A stretch of DNA of 14,806 nucleotides from Desulfobacterales bacterium (GCA_022361135.1 JAKSBM010001010.1:1-14806); one strand, 5' to 3'; shown: positions 6,799 through 14,321, numbered from the stretch's first letter. Notes: generated by a model from the sequence alone, not told the origin. A program made the numbers and translations.

Positions 6799-6812
6799 TG
6801 AGCGCTCGCTCA
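6799..6812. promoter_or_regulatory. Palindromic operator TGAGCGnnCGCTCA
   Basis: The 14-base palindrome TGAGCGCTCGCTCA lies just downstream of a candidate -10 for the XRE-cupin gene, where a bound repressor would block transcription. Its form is common for TetR-family regulators of fatty and branched-chain acid metabolism. The binding protein could be the XRE-cupin regulator itself or a TetR protein encoded elsewhere. It differs clearly from the TTAATAC-type operators at 1103-1134. Confidence 0.55.
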
Positions 6813-6822
6813 GTTAATGGTG

Positions 6823-6851
6823 ACTAAAATCGATTCCCCATGCTGCTTCAA
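6823..6851 (-). promoter_or_regulatory. Candidate promoter of the XRE-cupin gene
   Basis: On the minus strand TTGAAG (6846-6851) is followed after 17 bases by TTTAGT (6823-6828), each matching four or more consensus bases. It lies in the 68 bases after the aminotransferase stop, so the regulator may have its own promoter besides read-through. Confidence 0.3.
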
Positions 6852-6859
6852 TGGTTTGG

Positions 6860-7924
6860 TTAATCGATAACCTCAATCCAGTTTTCAGTATCTTCCGCTT
6901 TTCCGTATTGAATGGCGGTGAGTGCATCGTAAAGTTTCATGGCAATTTCACCGGGTTTGCCGTCGCCGATGTTCATGATCTTCTCATCGTAACGGATCTC
7001 GCCCACGGGGGAAATTACGGCGGCGGTGCCGGAACCAAAGGCTTCGGTGAGTCGGCCGTCTTCGGATGCCTTGAACAATTCATCAATGGAAATCTTCCGT
7101 TCGGAAACCGTCATGCCCCACTTCCGGGCCATGGCCAGAACCGAGTACCGGGTGATGCCGGGGAGGATGGAGCCGTTGAGTTCCGGGGTGACTAATTCTC
7201 CGTCAATGACAAAGAAAATGTTCATGGCGCCGACTTCTTCGATGTATTTGCGTTCCACACCGTCCAGCCAAAGCACCTGGGCATAGCCTTCTTTTTTGGC
7301 ATCTTCACCCGCATAGAGGGAGGCGGCATAGTTGCCGGCGGTTTTAAACTCACCCACACCGCCCTTGACGGCACGGACATGTTCCTTTTCCACCCAGATC
7401 TTCACGGGGTTGAATCCTTCGGCATAATAAGCCCCCACGGAAGAAAGAATGATGAAAAATTTAAATTTATAGGAAGAGCGCACGCCCAGGAAGGGATCCA
7501 TGGCAATGATGGTGGGACGGATATACAGGGAGGTTCCCAGGGTCTCGGGGATCCATTTTTCTTCCAGTTTCACCAGCTGCTTCAGGGCATCCATGACCAG
7601 ATCCACATCCAGTTCGGGAATGCACAGCCCCTTGGCGGAGCGGTTCATGCGGGCAAAATTGTCCCGGGCACGGAACAGCTGAATCTTGCCTTCCGGCGTC
7701 TTATAAGCCTTGAGGCCTTCGAAGATGGCCTGGCCGTAGTGAAAAACCATGGCCGCCGGGGACATGGTAAAATCGGCAAAGGGTTCGATGCGGGGATCAT
7801 GCCATCCCTGTCCTTCGGTATAATCCATCACAAACATGTGATCGGTGAACACCGTGCCAAAGCCCAGTTCACTGTCCTTTGGCCGGGTCCCGGTGGTGGC
7901 GGCCCGGGTGATTTTGATGTCCAT
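6860..7924 (-). CDS. ilvE: Branched-chain-amino-acid aminotransferase, type II
   Basis: This 354-residue PLP enzyme interconverts leucine, isoleucine and valine with their 2-oxo acids using 2-oxoglutarate/glutamate. The length and the N-terminal block (LGFGTVFTDHMFVMDY) match the longer type II (mammalian-like) group. Visible landmarks are FHYGQAIFEGLKAY, RPTIIAMDP, the PLP lysine K194 in GEFKTAGNYAASL, EEVGAMNIFFV, and the phosphate-binding GSGTAAVISPVG. GGAGG (complement 7930-7934) lies five bases before the ATG, and a good -10 lies 45 bases upstream. It leads a same-strand series with an XRE-cupin regulator and an acyl-CoA dehydrogenase. It can serve synthesis or breakdown; the dehydrogenase hints at breakdown, but this is not proven. 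Confidence 0.93.
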   Translation of the reverse strand: MDIKITRAATTGTRPKDSELGFGTVFTDHMFVMDYTEGQGWHDPRIEPFADFTMSPAAMVFHYGQAIFEGLKAYKTPEGKIQLFRARDNFARMNRSAKGLCIPELDVDLVMDALKQLVKLEEKWIPETLGTSLYIRPTIIAMDPFLGVRSSYKFKFFIILSSVGAYYAEGFNPVKIWVEKEHVRAVKGGVGEFKTAGNYAASLYAGEDAKKEGYAQVLWLDGVERKYIEEVGAMNIFFVIDGELVTPELNGSILPGITRYSVLAMARKWGMTVSERKISIDELFKASEDGRLTEAFGSGTAAVISPVGEIRYDEKIMNIGDGKPGEIAMKLYDALTAIQYGKAEDTENWIEVID

Positions 7925-7969
7925 TCATTCCTCCATAGAGTTTAATCTTATTGAACTTTGTTTAAAAAA

Positions 7970-7998
7970 ATTATATATGGACTCCGGATTTTCAGACC
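7970..7998 (-). promoter_or_regulatory. Promoter of the aminotransferase gene
   Basis: On the minus strand a perfect -10 TATAAT (7970-7975) lies about 45 bases before the start codon, giving a short leader with no room for a riboswitch. No good -35 is found 16-18 bases further up (GGTCTG at 7993-7998), so an activator may be needed. Confidence 0.45.
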
Positions 7999-8429
7999 CA
8001 GAAAAATGGATTTCCCACGGAAAACTCCGGCTTCCACTACATCAAGCTCTCCATATTAGGACATTCAAAAACTGAAATCAAAGTAATTTTACCCTTGGGG
8101 TTAAGGAATTTATTTTTTTTATCCATGCCGACAATGCCCTGACTCCGGGCCATACCAAACGCCGACGAACCCCACATTTCCTTGTAAATAAACGGGGTTA
8201 AATCAAGTAATTCCATCCCCGGACCCCACCCCATCTGATTCCCGATCCAGCCCCTTTGTCTGATTTTCCGAAATACAGGCCCTGCGCCACCGACATAACT
8301 ACCTGATTCTGCTCGAGATCAGATCCCCACCCGATTTCATCCCACTCCATTTTTCCCCCTGTTTCCGGGTTTACACTGGTCAAGGCTCCTTTTCCGTATT
8401 ATCTTAATCCTTAACACTCTTTCACAAGC
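7999..8429. other. Long intergenic region without a convincing gene
   Basis: Between the aminotransferase start and the small Cys-rich gene lie 519 bases. The short minus-strand frames here (8037-8234 and 8198-8383) lack a good ribosome binding site, overlap each other and resemble no family I know. A TATTAT (8397-8402) near the right end could be a -10 for the small gene, but no -35 fits. The stretch could hold a small RNA or a decayed gene; nothing specific is supported. Confidence 0.5.
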
Positions 8430-8443
8430 AAAGGAGGCACACC

Positions 8444-8641
8444 ATGACTGAAAAAAAATTCAAACAGGTATGTACTTGCGAAAATTGTGGAAACGAAGCA
8501 GAAATGATCGTTACCTGCGAATGGGTTGAAGTGGAAGAAGAAAGCACAAGCCCCGGTAAGAAAACAGCCCCCCAAAAACTCAAAGGAACCGGTACCTGCG
8601 CCCAATGTGGAAATGAGGCCGAGACCTGGGTCGACCTATAA
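8444..8641 (+). CDS. Small protein with duplicated CxxCGNEAE motif
   Basis: This 65-residue protein contains two copies of CxxCGNEAE: CENCGNEAE at 12-20 and CAQCGNEAE at 52-60, with extra Cys at 10 and 25. The pattern suggests a zinc-ribbon-like fold using the two CxxC pairs, separated by an acidic, Lys/Pro-rich linker. AAAGGAGG (8430-8437) lies six bases before the ATG, and a strong terminator follows seven bases after the stop. It is therefore very likely a real, separately transcribed gene. No family or function is recognised. Zinc binding is inferred from the Cys spacing; iron or redox use is equally possible. Confidence 0.75.
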   Translation: MTEKKFKQVCTCENCGNEAEMIVTCEWVEVEEESTSPGKKTAPQKLKGTGTCAQCGNEAETWVDL

Positions 8642-8647
8642 TCCGCG

Positions 8648-8677
8648 AAAAGCCGGGCCGGATCGGGCCCGGCTTTT
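8648..8677 (+). terminator. Rho-independent terminator
   Basis: A perfect 12-base stem, AAAAGCCGGGCC (8648-8659) with GGCCCGGCTTTT (8666-8677), closes a six-base loop and ends in TTTT. It separates the small Cys-rich gene from the response regulator 28 bases further on. Being symmetrical with A and T flanks, it may also act on the other strand. Confidence 0.85.
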
Positions 8678-8704
8678 CCCTGGTTTACAAAGGGAGAAAA
8701 CACC

Positions 8705-9202
8705 ATGGATACCGCCCATGCCCTGGACCGAAAGCAGATTCTGGTGGTGGACGATGAACCCGATATCCTGGAAACCCTGGAAGAACTCCTCCACACCAGC
8801 CGGGTAAAGACCGCAGCCACCTTTGACCAGGCCGTTGACCTGCTCAAAACCCACCCATTTGACGCCGCTGTTTTGGACATCATGGGGGTCAGGGGATTTG
8901 AGATTCTGAAAATCACCCGCCAATTGAAAATCCCCACCCTCATGCTCACGGCCCATGCCCTGACCCCTGAAAACATGCGCCACTCCATGGAAAAGGGCGC
9001 AGATGCCTACGTTCCCAAGGATAAAATCACGGATATTCCCCTTTTCATTGCCGATGTTCTGGCCGCCAGAAGGGAAGGCAAGGAAGCCCATGCGGCCTGG
9101 TACGAATTCCTCACCCCGGCATTTGACCGGGTGTTTGGAAAGGGATGGCGGAAAAGCGATGCCGACTTCTGGGATGAATTTGAACAGAGAAAACAAAAAT
9201 GA
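8705..9202 (+). CDS. Single-receiver response regulator with C-terminal extension
   Basis: This 165-residue protein has a complete receiver domain (about 10-125): acidic pair D16/D17 in VVDDEP, phospho-acceptor D58 in VLDIMG, T82 in MLTAHA and K105 in YVPKDK. There is no DNA-binding or enzyme output domain. The last ~40 residues form a Trp/Phe-rich tail (AAWYEFLTPAFDRVFGKGW, ending WDEFEQRKQK). It probably works by protein contact or as a phosphotransfer relay. AGGGAG (8691-8696) lies eight bases before the ATG. The sensorless kinase converges on it, and the PAS-GAF kinase lies beyond, so its partner is probably one of these two. Confidence 0.9.
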   Translation: MDTAHALDRKQILVVDDEPDILETLEELLHTSRVKTAATFDQAVDLLKTHPFDAAVLDIMGVRGFEILKITRQLKIPTLMLTAHALTPENMRHSMEKGADAYVPKDKITDIPLFIADVLAARREGKEAHAAWYEFLTPAFDRVFGKGWRKSDADFWDEFEQRKQK

Positions 9203-9310
9203 TCGGACCCAGCTCTCCCCATTTATCCAAAGGGGACTTCTAATAATTTAGAATTTTGGCCTGGGTTCAAAGTGGAGCACTCATCTCAAAGGACAATGAT
9301 GAGAGGTGGC

Positions 9311-10063
9311 CTAAAGGGGAAGGCTGACCCGGAACTCTGCCCCCTGCCCGTCCTCGGACAGGAGTTTAAGCCGTCCCCCCATGTCCTTGAGGAGGATCAT
9401 GACCCCGGCCAGTCCCAAACCATGGCTTTCAATGGCCGAATCAATGGAGCCACCGGTGGTGAAATAGGTATCGAAAATCCGGACATGGTCCTCGGGGGGA
9501 ATCCCCTGCCCATCGTCCCAGACCCCCAATACCATTTCCCGGCCCCGGGCGCCGTCCCGGATTTCCCCCCGGATGCCGGCGGATTCATTCCGGTGCTTCA
9601 CGGCATTGGTCAAAAGATTTCTTAAAATCTGACGGGTCTTGGGCCCGTCCAGACGTACCCGACGCTCCCAGGTTCGTCCAGATAGTTCCAATTTCACCCC
9701 TGCGGTGAGGGCGGCGGCCTTTACCCCCTCCAGATTCCCGGCCCGGCGCACCCCGTCTGCGGCCTGGGGATGGGAAAGGTCAAAGACCTCCACCAGAACC
9801 GTGGTCACCAGATTTTCAATGGAAAATTCCGTCACATGCATCACCCCCTCACGGGAGCGACCCAGCTCCAGGACATCGTTGACCAGACGCTGGGCAATGA
9901 GGGCGTTGCGGGTAATCCGGCGCAGGACCTTGGCCTGTTTTTCGGTGAGGGGTCCGTAGACCTCGGGCCGGTTGAGCATGGATTTGGCCCCGGCATCAAT
10001 GACGGAAAGGGGGACCTTAAGGTCGTGGATAAGGATCTCTGTTTTGATGGTGGTGTCCGGCAT
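9311..10063 (-). CDS. Sensorless soluble histidine kinase
   Basis: This 250-residue kinase consists of only the dimerisation/phosphotransfer and ATPase domains. The phospho-acceptor is H13 in ILIHDLKVPLSVI, a variant of the usual HELRTP box. The N box is NLLTNAVKH, G1 is DDGQGIP, the F box is IFDTYFTTGG and G2 is SHGLGLAG. No sensor, transmembrane or PAS segment fits in front of the histidine. A TTG start at 10081 and an ATG at 10069 are possible, but the ATG at 10063 has AAGGA (complement 10073-10077) nine bases upstream. It diverges from the PAS-GAF kinase and converges on the response regulator. Its input probably comes through protein partners. Confidence 0.87.
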   Translation of the reverse strand: MPDTTIKTEILIHDLKVPLSVIDAGAKSMLNRPEVYGPLTEKQAKVLRRITRNALIAQRLVNDVLELGRSREGVMHVTEFSIENLVTTVLVEVFDLSHPQAADGVRRAGNLEGVKAAALTAGVKLELSGRTWERRVRLDGPKTRQILRNLLTNAVKHRNESAGIRGEIRDGARGREMVLGVWDDGQGIPPEDHVRIFDTYFTTGGSIDSAIESHGLGLAGVMILLKDMGGRLKLLSEDGQGAEFRVSLPL

Positions 10064-10075
10064 CTGCATAAATCC

Positions 10076-10103
10076 TTGCAATTGTTTTCAATGATTTTAT
10101 ATG
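10076..10103 (+). promoter_or_regulatory. Candidate promoter of the PAS-GAF kinase
   Basis: TTGCAA (10076-10081) is followed after 16 bases by TATATG (10098-10103). It lies in the divergent gap between the two kinase genes and would give a leader of about 100 bases. Confidence 0.3.
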
Positions 10104-10131
10104 GTAAATCCCAATAGTTATGCCTGAACCC

Positions 10132-10156
10132 GGGAATGTCTGCTGGGGACATTCTC
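10132..10156. promoter_or_regulatory. Inverted repeat in the kinase leader
   Basis: GGGAATGTC (10132-10140) faces GACATTCTC (10148-10156) across a seven-base gap; seven pairs are perfect, with one further G-C and one G-T. It lies between the candidate promoter and the start codon of the PAS-GAF kinase. It could be an operator or an RNA hairpin. Confidence 0.4.
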
Positions 10157-10212
10157 ATCACCCCATGGTTATACGGGGAAGCCCCAACCTTGTAAAGACC
10201 TTTGGAGTTTTT

Positions 10213-12594
10213 ATGGAACAGGAAGCCTGCACCACCCAGGCCATGGCCGCCCGCATCGCCGCCCTTGAGGCGGAAAACCGATTCCTTAACCGCGTCATTG
10301 ACACCGCCCCCATTCCCCTCTTCGTCCTGGACCGGGAACACCGCATCTCCCATTTCAACCGGGCCCTGGAATCCCTCACCGGACTCCATGCCGCAGACAT
10401 GGTGGGCACGGACATGCAATGGAAGGCCTTTTACAACCAAAAGCGCCCGGTCATGGCCGACCTGATCCTGGACCATTCCGGCATTGAAGAGGCCCTCACC
10501 CACTATGGATCCAAATACCAGACACCGGCGGAAGAACCCCACCAAACTCAAGAAATGGCGGCCACGGATTTTTTCCCCGACCTCAGTCCCCGGGGCAAAT
10601 GGCTCTTTTTCACGGCCGCCGCCCTCACCGATGAATCCGGGGAGATTGTGGGGGCCGTGGAAACCCTCCAGGACGTCACCCCGGAAAAACTGAAAAAACA
10701 GGCCCTGGAAAACCTCTCCCGCACCTATGGCCGGGTTTTAAACTTCATCCCCTACCCCATCATTGTCTACGATGAAACCCTGGCCGTCACCTATGTCAAT
10801 CCCGCCTTTACCCGGAAATTCGGATGGGAACTTAAGGACATTGCCGGATGGGAACTCCCCTATGTGCCGGAGAACCGGGAAAAGGAAGACCAGGACATGA
10901 TGGCCCGGTTCCGGAAAAAAAAGAAGGTCCGCTTTGAAACCCAGCGCCTCACCCGGGACGGCACCCTTTTGGACGTGGTCCTCTGGGCCGCCACCCATAC
11001 CCGGTATGAAGACGGCGCCCTGGAACATTTTGTCATCCTCAGGGATGTGACCCAGGAAAAACGGCTGGCGGCCAACAATAAAACCCTGCTGCGCATTGCC
11101 AATGCCCTGCCCGAATATCCCGACCTGGAAGAGCTGATGGATTACATCACCCGGGAGGTTAAAGAACTGCTGGACACCGAAGGGGCAGTGGTTCTCCTCC
11201 ACGATGAAATCAAAGGGGATCTTTTTTTCCTAGGGGCGGCCTACGACGATGCCCACACCGAAAAACGGGCCCGGGAAATCCGCTTTACCCTGGACGAGGT
11301 CTTTGCCGGCAAGGTCATGCGCACGGGCCAACCCGCCATGAGCAACAATGCCGATGCGGCCCTGACCCGCTACCCGGAGCGGGACCGGAAGTTGGGCTAC
11401 CAAACCCGATCCATCCTCTGCGCCCCCATCCAAAGCCAGGGACGCATCACCGGTGTTCTCTGCGCCATGAACAAAAAAACAGGCCGGTTCAACGCCAATG
11501 ACATGGAGCTGATGACCCTCATTGCCGGTACCCTGGGAATCTCCATTGAAAATGCCCGGTTCTCCGATGCCCTGAAAACCGCCTACCGGGAAATGGCCGG
11601 GCTAAACCGGGCCAAGGATAAGGCCATCAACCACCTTTCCCACGAACTGAAAACGCCGGTGGCCGTCCTCAACGGCTCCCTCCAGATTTTGCAGAAAAAA
11701 CTGACCCCCCACGGCCAAATCAAGGTGGGGGCCACCCTCAACCGAATCCAGCGCAACCTGGATCGGATCATGGAAATCCAGGAAGAAACCGCCGACATCA
11801 TGGCAAACAAGGAGTACAGCGCCCGGACGCTATTGTTGAAAATGCTGGCCGTGTGCAGGGACGAACTGGAGACCCTGCTGGAGCAGCAGCTCTCCCAGCC
11901 ATGTCCCCCCGAGGATCCCATGGAAACCATCCGGGCCGTCATAGAGCGGGAATTCGGTCCCCGGGCCCTGGATTACCAGCGGATCCTGTTTGGGCCCCGG
12001 CTGGAGGAACACTTCCCCCGGATCTGCCAGGACTTCAACTTCAGGGATCTGGACATGGCCCTGGACATTGAAGACAACCTCCCCCCCCTGCGCTTCCCCG
12101 CCGAGGTCCTGGACAAAATTCTTGTGGGCCTCATCAAAAATGCCGTGGAAAACACCCCGGACCAGGGGCGCATCGAAATCCGGGCCCACCGGACCCCGGA
12201 CATTCCCTGGAAGCCCCAGGCCCGTCAAACCCCCGGGATCTGCTTCCAGGTCCGGGATTACGGAGTCGGCATTGAGGCCCATCACCAAAAACGAATCTTT
12301 GAAGGATTCTTCTCCACCCAGGAGAGCCTGGACTACGCCACCAAAAGCCCGTATGCCTTCAACGCAGGGGGCCGGGGGGCGGACCTGCTGCGCATCAAAC
12401 TCTTTGGCCTGCGACTGGGTTTTGAGATCGCCATGGAATCCCAACGCTGCCCCCATCTGATCACCAAAACCGAAGAAAACAAGACATTTGAATGTCCGGG
12501 ACAAATTTCAGACTGCCCGTTTTGCAAAGGGCCCCAAGACTGCCTGAAATCAGGATTTTCTATATTTTCAGTATTCTTCCCGGAAAAACAATAA
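10213..12594 (+). CDS. PAS-PAS-GAF histidine kinase with C-terminal cysteine cluster
   Basis: This 793-residue kinase appears cytoplasmic, with no membrane segment. Domain order is: short coiled coil (1-28), PAS 1 (about 23-155), PAS 2 (170-283), GAF (290-449), a phospho-acceptor domain with H477 in NHLSHELKTPVAVL, a ~70-residue insert, then the ATPase domain with N643 in LIKNAVENTP, D682 in VRDYGVGI and a Gly-rich GGRGADLL. The end carries five cysteines, C746, C761, C768, C771 and C777, with CPGQISDCPFCKG and QDC. This is an insert before the last strand (SGFSIFSVFFP) of the ATPase fold. A frame from 10120 exists but lacks a ribosome binding site. The ATG at 10213 has GGAG (10204-10207) and starts just before the coiled coil. 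The signal is unknown; PAS and GAF could bind haem, flavin or small molecules. Confidence 0.88.
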   Translation: MEQEACTTQAMAARIAALEAENRFLNRVIDTAPIPLFVLDREHRISHFNRALESLTGLHAADMVGTDMQWKAFYNQKRPVMADLILDHSGIEEALTHYGSKYQTPAEEPHQTQEMAATDFFPDLSPRGKWLFFTAAALTDESGEIVGAVETLQDVTPEKLKKQALENLSRTYGRVLNFIPYPIIVYDETLAVTYVNPAFTRKFGWELKDIAGWELPYVPENREKEDQDMMARFRKKKKVRFETQRLTRDGTLLDVVLWAATHTRYEDGALEHFVILRDVTQEKRLAANNKTLLRIANALPEYPDLEELMDYITREVKELLDTEGAVVLLHDEIKGDLFFLGAAYDDAHTEKRAREIRFTLDEVFAGKVMRTGQPAMSNNADAALTRYPERDRKLGYQTRSILCAPIQSQGRITGVLCAMNKKTGRFNANDMELMTLIAGTLGISIENARFSDALKTAYREMAGLNRAKDKAINHLSHELKTPVAVLNGSLQILQKKLTPHGQIKVGATLNRIQRNLDRIMEIQEETADIMANKEYSARTLLLKMLAVCRDELETLLEQQLSQPCPPEDPMETIRAVIEREFGPRALDYQRILFGPRLEEHFPRICQDFNFRDLDMALDIEDNLPPLRFPAEVLDKILVGLIKNAVENTPDQGRIEIRAHRTPDIPWKPQARQTPGICFQVRDYGVGIEAHHQKRIFEGFFSTQESLDYATKSPYAFNAGGRGADLLRIKLFGLRLGFEIAMESQRCPHLITKTEENKTFECPGQISDCPFCKGPQDCLKSGFSIFSVFFPEKQ

Positions 12595-12601
12595 AAATTC
12601 T

Positions 12602-12630
12602 TTGACAAGGATCCGACCCTGGATTATGAC
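12602..12630 (+). promoter_or_regulatory. Candidate promoter of the acyl-CoA ligase gene
   Basis: A perfect TTGACA (12602-12607), a 17-base spacer and TATGAC (12625-12630) make a good sigma-70 promoter just after the kinase stop. The symmetric CCATGGGTCACCATGG (12638-12653) follows at about the transcription start and could be an operator. Confidence 0.5.
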
Positions 12631-12689
12631 TGAAAAACCATGGGTCACCATGGACACCACCCCATTCCAGACAGTGAAGGAGGAAGATC

Positions 12690-14192
12690 ATGGCCCGTTC
12701 CCGGCATCTGAGTTTTTTTGACATCTATGAAAAAAACGCACGACTCTTTCCGGACCGGACCGCCCTGCACTGGAATCAGACCGATGTGAGTTACTCCCAA
12801 CTCCTGGCCGACACCCGTGCCCTGGCCCAGGGTCTTTCCCAACTGGATCTTGCCCCGGGCAGCACCATCGGCATCCTCAGCAAAAACCATCCTGGATTTT
12901 TCCACCTCCTGGGGGCGGCCTCGGCCCTGAACCTCTGCCTGGTTCTCATGAACCGCCGGCTGGGGGCCGATGAACTGGACCACATCGTCCAGGACACCCG
13001 CCCGGCCCTTCTCATCTGCGACCAGGACATGGAATCCCAGGCCCGGGATCTGGTTCAAAACCACACCGGCCTGGACCAATACCTCACCCTGGACGGAGAG
13101 AAGCCCGGTCTGGCAGATTTCTACAAGGACGAAAGGCATTTCTCCCCCCGGGACCACGGCCACACCGATCCCTGGATCATCATCCACACGGCTGCGGTCC
13201 AGGGCAAACCCAGGGGGGCGGTCCTGAGCCAGGAAAACGTACTTCTGGCAAACCTTCAGCTCATGGAGGCCTTTCCCATCACCCGGGAAACGGTCCACCT
13301 CAACATTTTACCCCTCTTCCACATCATGGGGATCAACCTCGGTTTGGGCGTCCTCCAGGCCGGGGGTAAAAACATCCTGGTTGAAAAATTCGATCCCCCC
13401 CGCTGTTTAGACCTGATCCAGGACCAGCAGGTTACCCTGTTTGGCTCCTTTCCCCCCATATTGTCCACCCTCATGGACGCAGCACAGGAAAAGGAAGCCC
13501 TGCTTTCCAGCCTTTCCATTGTTGCGGGCATCGACGCCCCCGACACCATGGAAAAATGGGAAGCCATGACCTCCTCCCGATTCTGGACCATGTACGGCCA
13601 GACCGAGACCTCGGGGCTTGTGACCTTTTCCCCCCACAGTGAAAAACCGGGATCGGCGGGCCGGATCTCCCATCTGGCCCGCATTGAGATCGGAGACGAC
13701 CGGGACCAGATCCTGGACCGGGGCCAAACCGGAGAAATCCTGGTCAAGGGCCCCCTGGTTTTCCAGGGATATTGGAACTGCCCGGATCTCAATGCCCACA
13801 CCGCCCGAAACGGATGGCACCACACCGGTGACCTGGGAATGATCGATGGAGACGGCTTCCTTTACTTCAAGGGACGCAAGGCGGAAAAGGAACTCATCAA
13901 ACCCGGCGGAGAAAATGTCTTCCCGGCCGAGGTGGAGAATGCCATCCTCCGCCACGGAGCTGTCAAGGAAGTCTGCGTATTCGGCGTCCCCGACCCCAAA
14001 TTCGGGGAGGGAATCAAGGCCGTCTGCAGCCTCCATCCGGGCAAGGAATTGGACGCGGAAGGCCTCATCGCCTTCACCGGCAGTTGCATTGCCGGATACA
14101 AGAAGCCGCGATATGTGGACTTCATCGACCAATTGCCCAAAACCCAGGACGGCCATGTGGACCGGGAAAAGATCAAACGCGACTTTTCCTAG
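12690..14192 (+). CDS. AMP-dependent acyl-CoA ligase-like protein with altered core motifs
   Basis: This 500-residue protein of the adenylate-forming (ANL) superfamily would normally activate a carboxylic acid to acyl-AMP and then acyl-CoA. Intact motifs are YGQTETSG (302-309), GEILVKGP, HHTGDLG (378-383), GRKAEKELIKPGGENVFPAEVE and KKPRYVDF. Two are not canonical. The P-loop, usually TSGTTGxPKG, reads TAAVQGKPRG (167-176), and the catalytic A10 lysine of PKTxxGK is His489 in PKTQDGHVDR. Length is normal and the frame is clean, so it is not decayed. AAGGAGG (12677-12683) lies six bases before the ATG. A LivG-type transporter gene follows on the same strand after about 195 bases, suggesting uptake and activation of one substrate. 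Substrate and even activity are uncertain. Confidence 0.82.
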   Translation: MARSRHLSFFDIYEKNARLFPDRTALHWNQTDVSYSQLLADTRALAQGLSQLDLAPGSTIGILSKNHPGFFHLLGAASALNLCLVLMNRRLGADELDHIVQDTRPALLICDQDMESQARDLVQNHTGLDQYLTLDGEKPGLADFYKDERHFSPRDHGHTDPWIIIHTAAVQGKPRGAVLSQENVLLANLQLMEAFPITRETVHLNILPLFHIMGINLGLGVLQAGGKNILVEKFDPPRCLDLIQDQQVTLFGSFPPILSTLMDAAQEKEALLSSLSIVAGIDAPDTMEKWEAMTSSRFWTMYGQTETSGLVTFSPHSEKPGSAGRISHLARIEIGDDRDQILDRGQTGEILVKGPLVFQGYWNCPDLNAHTARNGWHHTGDLGMIDGDGFLYFKGRKAEKELIKPGGENVFPAEVENAILRHGAVKEVCVFGVPDPKFGEGIKAVCSLHPGKELDAEGLIAFTGSCIAGYKKPRYVDFIDQLPKTQDGHVDREKIKRDFS

Positions 14193-14224
14193 AAAAACAA
14201 TTCCTTACAGAACCGCATTTAGGC

Positions 14225-14253
14225 TTGACGCGGACAGCAGTTTTTACTATGGG
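14225..14253 (+). promoter_or_regulatory. Weak candidate promoter before the ABC gene
   Basis: TTGACG (14225-14230), 17 bases, then TATGGG (14248-14253). The -35 is good and the -10 only partial. AACCCTAAGGGGTT (14256-14269) just downstream is a small inverted repeat. Confidence 0.3.
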
Positions 14254-14321
14254 TGAACCCTAAGGGGTTGAACACACACAACATTTTACCATTCCACATT
14301 ATCGATTTGCACCATTGAATC

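Noticed and set aside
7925..7975. Leader peptide attenuator or riboswitch before the aminotransferase
   Set aside because: The likely promoter leaves a leader of only about 40 bases, with no run of branched-chain codons and no terminator hairpin.
8037..8383. Two overlapping short minus-strand frames in the long intergenic region
   Set aside because: Neither has a convincing ribosome binding site or family resemblance, and their Gly/Trp-rich composition looks like non-coding GC-rich sequence.
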